Source: Frigoribacterium sp. SL97 (GTDB lineage: Bacteria; Actinomycetota; Actinomycetes; Actinomycetales; Microbacteriaceae). Taken from it: a stretch of 64,000 nucleotides of DNA. Under the pieces are notes generated by a model that worked only from the letters and a program-made list of their open reading frames with translations, was not told where the DNA came from and ran no database searches. The translations under genes were made by a program, and so were the position numbers. Numbering within the stretch: position 1 is the first letter of the stretch; each line of letters begins with the position of its first letter. Of this stretch, positions 50,970 to 59,833 are shown in pieces. The stretch covers positions 1,736,001-1,800,000 of the forward strand of contig NZ_CP113062.1 in NCBI RefSeq assembly GCF_026625765.1. The letters run 5' to 3'.

Positions 50970-51941
50970 TCACCACGCGTAGTCCTCGGGCGACGTCTCG
51001 TGCCCGGGGAAGATCTCGTCCAGCCGCGCCAGCGCGGCCTCGTCAAGCTCGACGTCGACGGCGGCGACCGCCGACTCCAGTTGCGCCATCGTCCGCGGGC
51101 CCGTGATCGGCCCGGTGACGCCCGGCTGGTGCAGCAGCCAGGCGAGGGCGACCTCGCCGGGCGCGTGGCCCAACTCGCGGGCGAACGCCTCGTAGGCCTC
51201 GAGCTGGTCGCGGTGTTCGGCGACGTACTCCGCGCTCCGCCCCTCGAGTCGTCGTGAGCCCTCTTCGGTCTTCTCGATGACGCCGCCGAGCAGACCGCCG
51301 TTGAGCGGCGACCACGGGATCATCCCGAGACCGTAGTGACGGGCGGCGGGCAGGGTCTCGCGCTCGACGTCCCGCACGATCAGGTTGTAGATCGACTGTT
51401 CGCTCACGAGGCCGCTGAAGTGACGTGCCTTGGCGGCTTCCTGGGCCTGCGCGATGTGCCAGCCGGCGAAGTTGCTGCTGCCGACGTAGAGGACCTTGCC
51501 CTGCTGGACCGCGACCTCCATCGCCTGCCAGATCTCGTCCCACGGCGTCTCGCGATCGACGTGGTGGAACTGGTAGAGGTCGATGTGGTCGGTCTGCAGA
51601 CGCGTCAGGCTCGCGTCCAGCGCTCGACGGATGTTCAGGGCGCTGAGCTTGCCGTCGTTGGGCCAGTCGCCCATGTCGCCGTACAGCTTCGTGGCGAGGA
51701 CGGTCTTCTCCCGTCGCCCGCCCCCACGGGCGAACCACCGACCGATGATCTGCTCGGTGATGCCTTCGCCCTTCTCCCAGCCGTAGACGTTGGCCGTGTC
51801 GAAGAAGTTGACGCCGAGCTCGTGGGCCCGGTCCATGATCGCGTGGGAGTCGTCTTCCGTGGTCTGGGGCCCGAAGTTCATCGTGCCGAGGACGGCCCGT
51901 GAGACGGACAACCCTGTGCGTCCGAGGTGTGTGTAATCCAT
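50970..51941 (-). CDS. Aldo/keto reductase
   Basis: This 323-residue protein begins MDYTHLGRTGLSVSRAVLGT and has Asp and Tyr in NFFDTANVYGWEKG, Lys in TVLATKLYGD and His in YQFHHVDRETPWD. It closely fits the large AKR group related to the K+ channel beta-subunit. It forms a likely two-gene operon with the AKR gene at 50093. Confidence 0.9.
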   Translation of the reverse strand: MDYTHLGRTGLSVSRAVLGTMNFGPQTTEDDSHAIMDRAHELGVNFFDTANVYGWEKGEGITEQIIGRWFARGGGRREKTVLATKLYGDMGDWPNDGKLSALNIRRALDASLTRLQTDHIDLYQFHHVDRETPWDEIWQAMEVAVQQGKVLYVGSSNFAGWHIAQAQEAAKARHFSGLVSEQSIYNLIVRDVERETLPAARHYGLGMIPWSPLNGGLLGGVIEKTEEGSRRLEGRSAEYVAEHRDQLEAYEAFARELGHAPGEVALAWLLHQPGVTGPITGPRTMAQLESAVAAVDVELDEAALARLDEIFPGHETSPEDYAW

Positions 51942-52003
51942 GTTCCCTGGCTACCCCCTCCCGGGCCGTGCTGCTCACAGGAACGCCCCCTAACGTCGCC
52001 GTC

Positions 52004-52411
52004 ATGGACGAGCAGCCCGAGAGCCCGGACGGCGTGCCCCTCGACGAGCGTCGCGGGGCCGGTCCGCACCGCGGTGCTCGGCGCCGTGCACTGCGCGACG
52101 GTCACGCGAAGATGCGCCTGAGGCTCGACGCGCACCCTCGGCTCCGGTTGCTCTACAAGATCGGCGTCGGGGTGCTCGGAGCCCTGATCGTCGTCGTAGG
52201 CCTCATCCTGGTCCCGCTGCCCGGACCCGGTTGGCTCGTCGTCTTCCTCGGGGTCGCCGTGCTGGGCACGGAGTTCCCGGCCGCCCACCGCATCACCCTG
52301 TGGGTGCGTCGACTCGTCGGCCGCGCCCGTCTCCGGTGGCGGGCGTGGCGGGTCGCCCGGTCGGCGCGGCGGGCGTCGACCGTGAAGCCCTCGGCCGCCC
52401 CGTCGCGGTGA
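52004..52411 (+). CDS. TIGR02611-family small membrane protein
   Basis: This 135-residue protein has a basic N-terminus and the signature VVGLILVPLPGPGWLVVFLGVAVLGTEFP, a two-helix hairpin (about 55-100) with the PGPG turn of the TIGR02611/PGPGW family. The C-terminus is arginine-rich. Function unknown. The ATG at 52004 gives a normal length. Confidence 0.85.
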   Translation: MDEQPESPDGVPLDERRGAGPHRGARRRALRDGHAKMRLRLDAHPRLRLLYKIGVGVLGALIVVVGLILVPLPGPGWLVVFLGVAVLGTEFPAAHRITLWVRRLVGRARLRWRAWRVARSARRASTVKPSAAPSR

Positions 52412-52481
52412 ACCATCGGGCCCACACGGTCCCGGCGGCCGTCGACCGGACGTCCAGCGCACGTTCGGTAAAGTCGCCGTC

Positions 52482-53429
52482 GTGACGCCCAGTCCCGCCT
52501 CCGCCACGCCCTACGAGGTGCTCGGCGTGCCGTCGACGGCGTCGACCGACGACCTCCGTCGCGCCTATCGACGGCTGGCCCGCCAGACCCACCCCGACCT
52601 CGGCGGCACCGCGCAGGCGTTCCGCGACGTGCAGCACGCGTGGCAGCAGGTGGGCACGCCCGAGGCCCGCGCCTCCTACGACCAGGGGTCGGCGTCCCGG
52701 AGCACCGCCCCCTCGGGCAGCGCGCGGTCCGCGGGTTCGAATGCCCCCGGCTGGTCACCGCCGCCCCGGGAGCCGGCTCGCACCGATTCGAAGCCCAAGG
52801 CCCGGGTGCACGGCCACCCCGGTGGTGCGAACCGCGAGCGGTACCTCGGCCTGATGCGTGAGTGGGTCGGTCGGGGAGTCCCGCTCGACGATCCGTACGA
52901 CGAGCGCCTCGTCCGGAGCGCGCCTCCCGAGATCCGTCACGTGCTCGCCGACGCGATGGCCGAAGAGGCCACCGTCGCGGCCGTCACCGAACTCGGCATC
53001 GGCTTCACCATCTGGAGCGACGTCGACGCGGGTGTCGAGGGCAAGCTCGACCACGTCGTGCTGGGGCCGTCGGGCCTCTTCGCCATCCAGTCCTCCGACT
53101 GGGGCAGCGAGGTGCAGGTGTCGCGCGGCGAGCTCGTCGGCAGGGGCATCCCCGCCGACGAGGAGCCCGTCCGCGACCTCACGCGTCAGGCCCGCGCCGT
53201 GCGACGGGAGACCCGCGTGTCGTTCACGGCCCAGTTGATCGTGGTGCCCGACGACGACTTCGGGCCCGCCCTCGAGAAGGTCGGGCGTCGTGCCGGGGGC
53301 ACCTGGGTCGTGCGTCGCTCGCTGCTGCCGCAGGTCCTGCGTCACGGTCCCGAGCTCGGCGACCGCACGAGCATCTCGGACGTCTTCGAGGTCCGGGCCC
53401 GGCTGCAGCAGGCCATCCGGTTCGTCTGA
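52482..53429 (+). CDS. J-domain protein with C-terminal NERD-like nuclease domain
   Basis: This 315-residue protein has an N-terminal DnaJ domain (about 8-68: YEVLGVPSTASTDDLRRAYRRLARQTHPDLGG with the HPD tripeptide at HPD in QTHPDLGG), then a proline-rich linker. The C-terminal domain has a nuclease-related (NERD) pattern: VEGKLDHVVLGPSGLFAIQSSDWGSEVQV and TAQLIVVPDDDF. J-domain proteins stimulate DnaK; joining one to a NERD domain is uncommon. It starts at GTG. Confidence 0.8.
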   Translation: MTPSPASATPYEVLGVPSTASTDDLRRAYRRLARQTHPDLGGTAQAFRDVQHAWQQVGTPEARASYDQGSASRSTAPSGSARSAGSNAPGWSPPPREPARTDSKPKARVHGHPGGANRERYLGLMREWVGRGVPLDDPYDERLVRSAPPEIRHVLADAMAEEATVAAVTELGIGFTIWSDVDAGVEGKLDHVVLGPSGLFAIQSSDWGSEVQVSRGELVGRGIPADEEPVRDLTRQARAVRRETRVSFTAQLIVVPDDDFGPALEKVGRRAGGTWVVRRSLLPQVLRHGPELGDRTSISDVFEVRARLQQAIRFV

Positions 53430-53518
53430 CCGAGGCTGGCGCCCGGGCCCGGCAGGGTCCACGCTGGGAGCGAGACGCCGGCGTCCGTCGGCCGTCCCGC
53501 GTCAGAGAGGGGCCACCC

Positions 53519-53905
53519 GTGTTCCGTCCTCGGTCCGGCTACTCCGGGTTCAGCGTCGACGACGTGGCGGCCGCCACGTCCTTCTACCGCGACGTCCTCG
53601 GCCTCGAGATCGAGGTCCTCGTCGACGGTCAGATGTTCCGGCTCCGCCTCCCGGGAGGCGCGGCGTGGGTGTTCGTCTACGGCAAGCCCGACCACGCCCC
53701 CGCGTCGTACACCGTCCTCAACCTCGTCGTCGACGACGTCGACGCCGCCCTCGACGCGCTGGCCGAGCGGGGCCTCGAACCGCTCCACCTCGGCGGGTAC
53801 TCCGACGAGCGGGGCGTCATGCGGGGGCGCAGCGTCGACCTGGGCCCCGACATCGCCTGGTTCACCGACCCGGCGGGCAACGTCTTCTCCGTCCAGCAGC
53901 CCTGA
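53519..53905 (+). CDS. VOC family protein
   Basis: This 128-residue glyoxalase-fold protein has SGFSVDDVAAATSFYRDVLGLEIEVLVDG (first half) and VLNLVVDDVDAALDALAERGLEP ... DIAWFTDPAGNVFSVQQP (second half), typical of bleomycin-resistance/dioxygenase superfamily proteins. The substrate is unknown. GTG start. Confidence 0.88.
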   Translation: MFRPRSGYSGFSVDDVAAATSFYRDVLGLEIEVLVDGQMFRLRLPGGAAWVFVYGKPDHAPASYTVLNLVVDDVDAALDALAERGLEPLHLGGYSDERGVMRGRSVDLGPDIAWFTDPAGNVFSVQQP

Positions 53906-54114
53906 TCGCCCGGTCCGACGCGCGAGCCGGGGAGGCGCGGTGCCGGACCCGGGGGAGGGCTGGCCCGACATCGGGTTCCGGGCCAGCCCCAGGTGTGCCT
54001 TCGGAACTGCCGCACCCATCGGTTTGGTCGCCCGCCATCGGGTCGACCCGTCGACGTGACGTCGTGCGCGCGACGCGGCCACCGCCTCCTCGTCCCTGTG
54101 GCAAGCTCGACCGT

Positions 54115-55092
54115 GTGAACACGCACGAGCCCGCGGACGGCTGGGTCGAGGCCCCCGACGGGCGTCGGTTCTGGGGCCGCGCCGGTGCCGCGGGCCTGCT
54201 CGTCGTCGACCCGGACGACCGGGTGCTGTTGCAGCACCGGGCCGACTGGAGCCACTTCGGCGGCACCTGGGGGCTCCCCGGCGGAGCCCGCCACCACGAC
54301 GAGAGCGCGGTACAGGGCGCTCTGCGCGAGAGCGGCGAAGAGGCGGCGGTGCCGGCCGACGCGCTGCGCCTGCTGTTCGCCGCCGAGCTCGACCTCGGCT
54401 TCTGGTCGTACACGACCGTCGTGGCCCGGGCCGTGCGCCCGTTCGAGCCCGTCGTCTCGGACGCCGAGAGCATCGCCCTGAGCTGGGTGCCCGTCGACGA
54501 GGTGTCCGACCTCCCGCTCCATCCCGGATTCGCCGCGTCGTGGCCGAGGCTCCGATCCGAACTCGGGGGCCGGGTGCACGTCGTCGTCGACGTCGCGAAC
54601 GTCCTCGGCTCCCGTCCCGACGGGTGGTGGCGCGATCGGGTCGGTGCCACGACTCGGTTCCTGGAGGCCCTCTCGCGGGGTGCCCGGGACGGAGTGGCCG
54701 AGGCGCTCGTCGCACCGGGTGGCGGCGGGACCCCCGCGGCGACGGGTCGGCCGGACGCCGACGACTCGCCGACGGACGCCGGGGCGTTCGCGGACGGTTC
54801 CACCGGCGAGCCTCCCGGGGCGCCCACGTGGCGGTGGCCGGACGTGACGGCCGTCGTCGAGGGCGAGGCCCGTGCCGTCGGTGGGTCGTTCCCCGGCCTG
54901 ACCGTCGTCCGGGCCGAGGCCGACGGCGACTCGGCGATCGTGGCCCGCGTGCACGACCTGCGGGACGTGCCCGGCGTGGCGCCGCGCGTCGTCGTCGTCA
55001 CCGCCGACCGGGGCCTCGCCGACCGGGTCCAAGCCCTCGGGGCCACCCTCGTGCGTCCAGGCGCCCTCCGCCGCGCGGTCGGCCTCGACTGA
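54115..55092 (+). CDS. NUDIX hydrolase fused to NYN-type nuclease domain
   Basis: This 325-residue protein joins two domains. Residues about 1-150 are NUDIX: the box runs GGARHHDESAVQGALRESGEEAA, matching GX5EX7REUXEE with small changes. Residues about 155-325 look like an NYN/PIN-type ribonuclease: VHVVVDVANVLGSRPDGWWRDR at the start and VVVVTADRGLADRV (acidic D-x-D-R) near the end, with a variable linker between. The combination suggests nucleotide or RNA quality control. GTG start; the strong hairpin at 55099 follows. Confidence 0.8.
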   Translation: MNTHEPADGWVEAPDGRRFWGRAGAAGLLVVDPDDRVLLQHRADWSHFGGTWGLPGGARHHDESAVQGALRESGEEAAVPADALRLLFAAELDLGFWSYTTVVARAVRPFEPVVSDAESIALSWVPVDEVSDLPLHPGFAASWPRLRSELGGRVHVVVDVANVLGSRPDGWWRDRVGATTRFLEALSRGARDGVAEALVAPGGGGTPAATGRPDADDSPTDAGAFADGSTGEPPGAPTWRWPDVTAVVEGEARAVGGSFPGLTVVRAEADGDSAIVARVHDLRDVPGVAPRVVVVTADRGLADRVQALGATLVRPGALRRAVGLD

Positions 55093-55098
55093 CACGGG

Positions 55099-55138
55099 CG
55101 AACGGCCCGCTCCACCGGTCGGTGGAGCGGGCCGTTCG
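55099..55138 (+). terminator. Terminator, 18-bp stem
   Basis: CGAACGGCCCGCTCCACC / GGTGGAGCGGGCCGTTCG pair perfectly around GGTC. It lies 7 bp after the NUDIX-NYN stop and probably serves the convergent HtrA gene too. Confidence 0.9.
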
Positions 55139-55152
55139 CGTCCGGTCCCGGG

Positions 55153-56643
55153 TCAGGCGGCGGGGCCGTCGCCCAGCGTGACGGTCGCGGTGTGGGACGC
55201 ACCCGTCGTGTCGGTCCAGGTGACCGAGACCTGGTCACCCGAGTCGTGCGCCTGGATCGCGGCGGTGAGTGCGGACGCGTCCGCCACGGCCGTGCCGTCG
55301 ATCGCGGTGATCACGTCCCCGGCGACCAGGCCGGCCGACGCCGCCGCGCTGCCCTCGACCGTGCCGGCGATCGTGACGCCGCCCGCGGTGCCGGTCGCCG
55401 TGCTCGAGATCTGCGCGCCGAGGAAGGCGGGCAGGCCGATCTGCACGGTCGAGCTCCCCGTGCCCGACTGGATCTGCTTGGCGATGGCCAGGGCGTGGTC
55501 GATCGGGATGGCGTAGCCGGTCACCGTCGACGATCCCTGCGAGGCGGCCGTCACGATGCCGACGACGTCGCCGTCACCGTCACGGAGGGGACCGCCGGAG
55601 TCGCCCGACACCACGTCCGCGTCGACCTCGATGAGACCGGACAGCGACTCGGTGCCCGATCCGGACTCGCTCTGCACCGTGATCGACTGGTCCGTGGCGA
55701 GGACGGTCCCCTCGGCGGTGACCAGGTCGCCCGTGCCCTCGGCGTTGCCCGTCGAGTGGACGACGTCCCCCGTGGCGACGTCGCCGGACGCGTCGAAGCT
55801 CACCGGGGTGAGGCCCGTCGCGTCCTGCAGCTTCAGCACGGCCACGTCGTTCGTGGCATCCGTGCCGACGACGTCGGCCGTGTAGGTCGTGCCGGTGGAC
55901 TCGACGGTCACCTGGATGCTGGTCGCGCCCTGCACGACGTGGTTGTTCGTCAGGATGAGCCCTCCGGAGGTCAGGATCATGCCCGTGCCGGCGGATTTGT
56001 ACGAGGCGTCGTAGTTCAGCGTCGACACGATGGTCACGACGCCGGCCGTCTCCTCGGCGGTGGCCGCGGTGGCGCTGGTCTGGGTCGAGGTGCCCTGCGA
56101 CGAACCGTCCTGCGACGACCCGTCCTGGGGGCTCGAACCCCCGAAGGGCGATGCCGGGTCGCTCGATCCACCTCCCGGCCGCGTGAGCTGGGGGAGCAGC
56201 TCGAGCGCCTGGCGTTCGCTCGCGGCCTGGGCCGCCGCGGTGCCGGCGGAGCGACCGGCGGCGTAGGCGCCGCCGCCCGCCGCACCCGCGACGATGACGA
56301 CGGCGGCGGCCGCACCGGTGAGGGCGAGCCACTTCTTCGAGCGGCGCGGCCTCGGGGTGCCGCCGAAGGCCGGGGGCACCGTGCCGTCCGCGCCGTCGCC
56401 ACCCCGCTCCGTCGACGCGCCGGCCGCCGCGTCGTAGGCCTGGTGGGCGTCGTCGCGGGCCATCCAGGTGGGAGCCGCCGACACGTAGCGTGCGTCCGAC
56501 GCGCCGGTGACGTGGGGGAGCGTGTGGGCCTCGGCGGGCTGCTCGACGCCCTCGCCGGCAGGCGGGGCGGTCGACGGGGAGGGCGTCACGGGCGTGGCGT
56601 CGTTCGGGGTGCCGGTCGTGTTGTCGCCGTCTCGGTCGTTCAT
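55153..56643 (-). CDS. HtrA/DegP-like trypsin-type serine protease with PDZ domain
   Basis: This 496-residue protein has a cytosolic N-terminus, one TM helix (about 105-128), a serine/glutamine-rich linker and a trypsin domain with H235 (LTNNHVVQG), D266 (TNDVAVLKL) and S349 (SGDSGGPL). A C-terminal PDZ domain (about 405-490) has AGLVAGDVITAIDG. It is likely anchored with the protease outside the membrane for envelope protein quality control. It is convergent with the NUDIX-NYN gene. Confidence 0.92.
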   Translation of the reverse strand: MNDRDGDNTTGTPNDATPVTPSPSTAPPAGEGVEQPAEAHTLPHVTGASDARYVSAAPTWMARDDAHQAYDAAAGASTERGGDGADGTVPPAFGGTPRPRRSKKWLALTGAAAAVVIVAGAAGGGAYAAGRSAGTAAAQAASERQALELLPQLTRPGGGSSDPASPFGGSSPQDGSSQDGSSQGTSTQTSATAATAEETAGVVTIVSTLNYDASYKSAGTGMILTSGGLILTNNHVVQGATSIQVTVESTGTTYTADVVGTDATNDVAVLKLQDATGLTPVSFDASGDVATGDVVHSTGNAEGTGDLVTAEGTVLATDQSITVQSESGSGTESLSGLIEVDADVVSGDSGGPLRDGDGDVVGIVTAASQGSSTVTGYAIPIDHALAIAKQIQSGTGSSTVQIGLPAFLGAQISSTATGTAGGVTIAGTVEGSAAASAGLVAGDVITAIDGTAVADASALTAAIQAHDSGDQVSVTWTDTTGASHTATVTLGDGPAA

Positions 56644-56876
56644 GGTGTGCCTCCTGTGGCGGTGGTTATGACGTGGGGTCCATGGAACGGCGTGACCCCA
56701 AGAGATCCCTATGACCGGACCGTGAGGCGGTGGGGAGTCCCATGAGGAGGCGCGGTGAACGGAGCCGAGATCGCCTCACCATCACTCGAAGCGCGATCTG
56801 CAGGGGTCGGTCCCCGAAATCGGTTCCCGACGAGGGTCGGAGTTCCGATACGCTGGGACGCCAAAGGAGGTCCACG

Positions 56877-57365
56877 ATGGCAGAGCCCGCCAACCCGGCA
56901 CCCGGCAAGCAGGACCGCGCTCCCGGCGCCCCTCGCGAGGTCGACACGACCCTCAGCTTCAACGAAGAGTTCCAGGCGCAACTGGCCGCTCTCGAGAGCG
57001 GCGTGTCCACCGACGAGCGTGACGCCGTCGCCGCACTGCCTTCGGGCTCCGCGCTGCTCGTGGTCCGTCGTGGCCCCAACATCGGCGCCCGGTTCCTCCT
57101 CGACTCGGCCGTCACGGTCGCCGGACGTCACCCCGAGGCCGGCATCTTCCTCGACGACGTCACGGTCAGCCGCAAGCACGCCGAGTTCCGTCGCGAGGGC
57201 AGCACCTTCAGCGTGCGCGATCTCGGGTCGCTGAACGGCACCTACTTCGACGGCGTCCGCATCGATGAGGCCCGGCTCTCGGACGGAGCCGAGGTCCAGG
57301 TCGGCAAGTTCCGCCTCACGTTCTACGCATCGCGGGTCGACCTCGCGAACCTGGCGATCAAGTAG
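56877..57365 (+). CDS. garA: FHA-domain signalling protein GarA/OdhI
   Basis: This 162-residue protein is the FHA regulator. The N-terminal EVDTTLSF holds paired threonines (T24, T25), the kinase target of PknB/PknG-type kinases. The FHA domain has GRHPEAGIFLDDVTVSRKHAEF and LGSLNGTYFDG. Phosphorylated GarA folds on itself; unphosphorylated GarA inhibits 2-oxoglutarate dehydrogenase and glutamate dehydrogenase. AAAGGAGG precedes the ATG. The ftsR and merR genes follow on the same strand, the usual actinobacterial order. Confidence 0.93.
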   Translation: MAEPANPAPGKQDRAPGAPREVDTTLSFNEEFQAQLAALESGVSTDERDAVAALPSGSALLVVRRGPNIGARFLLDSAVTVAGRHPEAGIFLDDVTVSRKHAEFRREGSTFSVRDLGSLNGTYFDGVRIDEARLSDGAEVQVGKFRLTFYASRVDLANLAIK

Positions 57366-57367
57366 TC

Positions 57368-58066
57368 GTGCCCCGCACCGCCACCGCCCGGTCGTCGCAG
57401 ACCGGGCCGTCCGACCTGCTGACGATCGGGCAGGTCCTCTCACGGCTCAAGCCCGAGTTCCCCGACCTGTCGAACAGCAAGCTGCGCTTCCTCGAAGAGC
57501 GCGAGTTGGTCACACCGGTGCGCACCCCGTCCGGCTACCGCAAGTTCTCCCCGGCGGACGTCGAGCGGCTCCGCTTCATCCTCGGTCTGCAGCGCGACCA
57601 CTACCTGCCGCTCAAGGTCATCAGGCAACACCTCGCCGACCTCGACGCGGGCCGACCTGCGTCGCTCCCGTCCGGGGCGGCGCCCGTCTCGATCCTGACC
57701 CACGGTCGGCGGCTCGGTCGCGACGAGTTGCTCCGCGAGACCGGCGCCACGCCCGCCCTGCTCGACGAGGCCGTCTCGGCGTCTCTCCTCCCGTCGGCGG
57801 GGCACTACGGCGACGAGTCGATCTCGGTGTTGTCGGCCCTGGTCGAGCTGGGCAGGTCGGGCATCGAGCCTCGTCACCTCCGGACGGTCCGGGCCTCGGT
57901 CGACCGCGAACTCGGCCTGATCGAGACGGCCCTCGCGCCACTCGCCCGGAAGCACGACGCGGCCTCCCGGGCGCGGGTCGCCGAGCTCTCCCGTGAGCTC
58001 GCGGCGCAGGTCGACGTCGTCCGGTCGGGGCTCGTCCGCTCGGCTCTCGGGCGACTCGACGCCTAG
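57368..58066 (+). CDS. ftsR: MerR family regulator FtsR
   Basis: This 232-residue protein is a MerR-type regulator with the variant wHTH LLTIGQVLSRLKPEFPDLSNSKLRFLEERELV, then TPSGYRKFSPADVERLRFIL. This form downstream of garA is FtsR, which activates ftsZ in corynebacteria. It starts at GTG, 2 bp after the garA stop, so it is translationally coupled to garA. Confidence 0.88.
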   Translation: MPRTATARSSQTGPSDLLTIGQVLSRLKPEFPDLSNSKLRFLEERELVTPVRTPSGYRKFSPADVERLRFILGLQRDHYLPLKVIRQHLADLDAGRPASLPSGAAPVSILTHGRRLGRDELLRETGATPALLDEAVSASLLPSAGHYGDESISVLSALVELGRSGIEPRHLRTVRASVDRELGLIETALAPLARKHDAASRARVAELSRELAAQVDVVRSGLVRSALGRLDA

Positions 58067-58220
58067 ACGTCTGCCCTCCGGGCGAATATCCTCGACACGC
58101 CGACCCGTCGATGCGAATGTCGCCCAGGCAGCTCCCCGTTGTGGGTACCGTGAGTCCTGTACAACCATCAACCCGATGTTGAACGTTGAGCTCCGGAAGT
58201 AGAACGTGGAAGGCAACAGC

Positions 58221-58769
58221 ATGAGTGAGTCAGGTTCCTCCGAGGAATCCCGCTACGAGCTGGGTCTGCTCTTCACGGACGGCCTGCCCGAACACGACGC
58301 CGACAGCGGCTACCGCGGTACCGTCGCGGCCAAGGCCGCCGGCATCAGCTACCGCCAGCTCGACTACTGGGCCCGCACCGAACTCGTCGAGCCGACCATC
58401 CGCGGCGCGGCCGGCTCCGGTTCGCAACGCCTCTACGGTTTCCGCGACATCCTCGTCCTCAAACTCGTCAAGCGCCTCCTCGACACGGGCATCTCGCTCC
58501 AGCAGATCCGCACGGCCGTCAACCAGCTCCGTGAGGCCGGGGTGAACGACCTCGCCCAGACGACCCTGATGAGCGACGGTGCGAGCGTCTACCTGTGCAC
58601 GTCGGACGACGAGGTCATCGACCTCGTCAGCCGCGGTCAGGGCGTGTTCGGCATCGCCGTGGGCAAGGTCCTCCGCGAGGTCGAGTCGAGTCTCGTCGAG
58701 ATCGACAGCACCCCCGCCGCGGATCCCTCCGACGAGCTCGCGGCGCGACGCGGCACCCGAGCCAGCTGA
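58221..58769 (+). CDS. MerR family transcriptional regulator
   Basis: This 182-residue protein has a MerR HTH (about 32-95: GTVAAKAAGISYRQLDYWARTELVEPTIRGAAG, with RLYGFRDILVLKLVKRLL) and a C-terminal helical part with GVFGIAVGKVLREVE. It is the second MerR gene of the garA-ftsR-merR locus; here the bifunctional nuclease gene often found between them is absent. The 155-bp gap before it probably has its own promoter. An upstream GTG at 58206 is also in frame. Confidence 0.88.
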   Translation: MSESGSSEESRYELGLLFTDGLPEHDADSGYRGTVAAKAAGISYRQLDYWARTELVEPTIRGAAGSGSQRLYGFRDILVLKLVKRLLDTGISLQQIRTAVNQLREAGVNDLAQTTLMSDGASVYLCTSDDEVIDLVSRGQGVFGIAVGKVLREVESSLVEIDSTPAADPSDELAARRGTRAS

Positions 58770-58800
58770 CCACACCTCGACCGCGAGTGGCGGTCGAGCA

Positions 58801-58840
58801 CGACGAAGGCCCCGCACGAGATCGTGCGGGGCCTTCGTCG
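58801..58840 (+). terminator. Terminator, 19-bp stem
   Basis: CGACGAAGGCCCCGCACGA / TCGTGCGGGGCCTTCGTCG are fully complementary with a 2-nt loop. It lies 32 bp after the merR stop, between convergent genes. Confidence 0.9.
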
Positions 58841-58860
58841 TGTGCAGCTGGGACCGGAGG

Positions 58861-59673
58861 TCAGCGGGCGGCAGGCTCGGCGTAGTCGCCGATCTTGGCC
58901 GTCCGCATGATGCGTTCGAGGAGCTGGTCGAAGTTGCGGGCCATCTCCTGGGCGCTCTCACCGGGCCAGGCGTGCAGCGGCTTGGCGGCACCCTGTGCCT
59001 GTTGCAGCGACGTACGCTCGGGCAGCTGGGGTGACAGGACGAGGGGGCCGAACATGTCACGCAGCTCCTTGATGCGGAACTGGTGCTCGAGGGACTGCAC
59101 CCGGGCCCGGTTGACGATGATGCCGAGGGGCTGGAGGCGCGGTGACAGGCCTCGACGGATCTCCTCGATCGCCCGGAGCGCCCGGTCGGCGGCGGCCACG
59201 CTGAACAGACCCGGTTCGGTGACGACCGTCACGCGGTCGGATGCGGCCCAAGCCGTGCGCGTGAGGGCGTTGAGCGACGGGGCGCAGTCGATCAGGACGA
59301 GGTCGTAGTCGGCCTCGACGTTGGCGAGGGCCTCTTCGAGCTTCCAGATGTCGCGGATCGACGGGTGCGGGCCGTCGAAGTTGATGGCCGAGGGGCTGCC
59401 GATCATGACGTCGACCTTGCCCTGGCGGCCCTTGGTCCACCCGCTGGGGGCGATCGCCGCCCGGACCGTCTTCTCCTTGGGCGACGCGAGGACGTCCGCG
59501 ACGTTGAGGTGGCCCGAGACCGTGATGTCGAGGCCGGTCGAGACGTCGGACTGGGGATCGAGGTCGACGACGAGGGTCCTGAGACCTTTGGCGAAGGCGG
59601 CCGACGTGAGTCCGAGCGTCACCGTCGTCTTGCCGACGCCCCCTTTGAGAGAGCTGACGCTGAGTACATGCAC
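58861..59673 (-). CDS. ParA family ATPase
   Basis: This 270-residue protein has the deviant Walker [13 protein letters not shown] (9-20), the aspartate in [11 protein letters not shown], and Walker B in [15 protein letters not shown]. These are the marks of ParA/Soj-type ATPases. No parB gene or parS site is seen beside it; orphan ParA proteins in actinobacteria have various positioning roles. It starts with ATG 59673, divergent from the deformylase gene (160-bp gap with no other feature). Confidence 0.9.
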   Translation of the reverse strand: MHVLSVSSLKGGVGKTTVTLGLTSAAFAKGLRTLVVDLDPQSDVSTGLDITVSGHLNVADVLASPKEKTVRAAIAPSGWTKGRQGKVDVMIGSPSAINFDGPHPSIRDIWKLEEALANVEADYDLVLIDCAPSLNALTRTAWAASDRVTVVTEPGLFSVAAADRALRAIEEIRRGLSPRLQPLGIIVNRARVQSLEHQFRIKELRDMFGPLVLSPQLPERTSLQQAQGAAKPLHAWPGESAQEMARNFDQLLERIMRTAKIGDYAEPAAR

Positions 59674-59833
59674 GACACAGACGATACCTTCACTACTGTT
59701 GAATCACCCAACAGCCACGTCGATGCGGCGTGCGTCGGCTTCTGCGAAGCGACGGCACCAGCCCACCCGTCGTCGTCACGGTGTCGCGACCCGTCGTCCG
59801 CACCACACCCCGACCCACCCCAGGAGGCGCGCC

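Noticed and set aside
58206..58220. GTG at 58206 as the start of the second MerR gene
   Set aside because: The ATG at 58221 gives the usual N-terminus; the upstream codons GTGGAAGG look more like its ribosome site.
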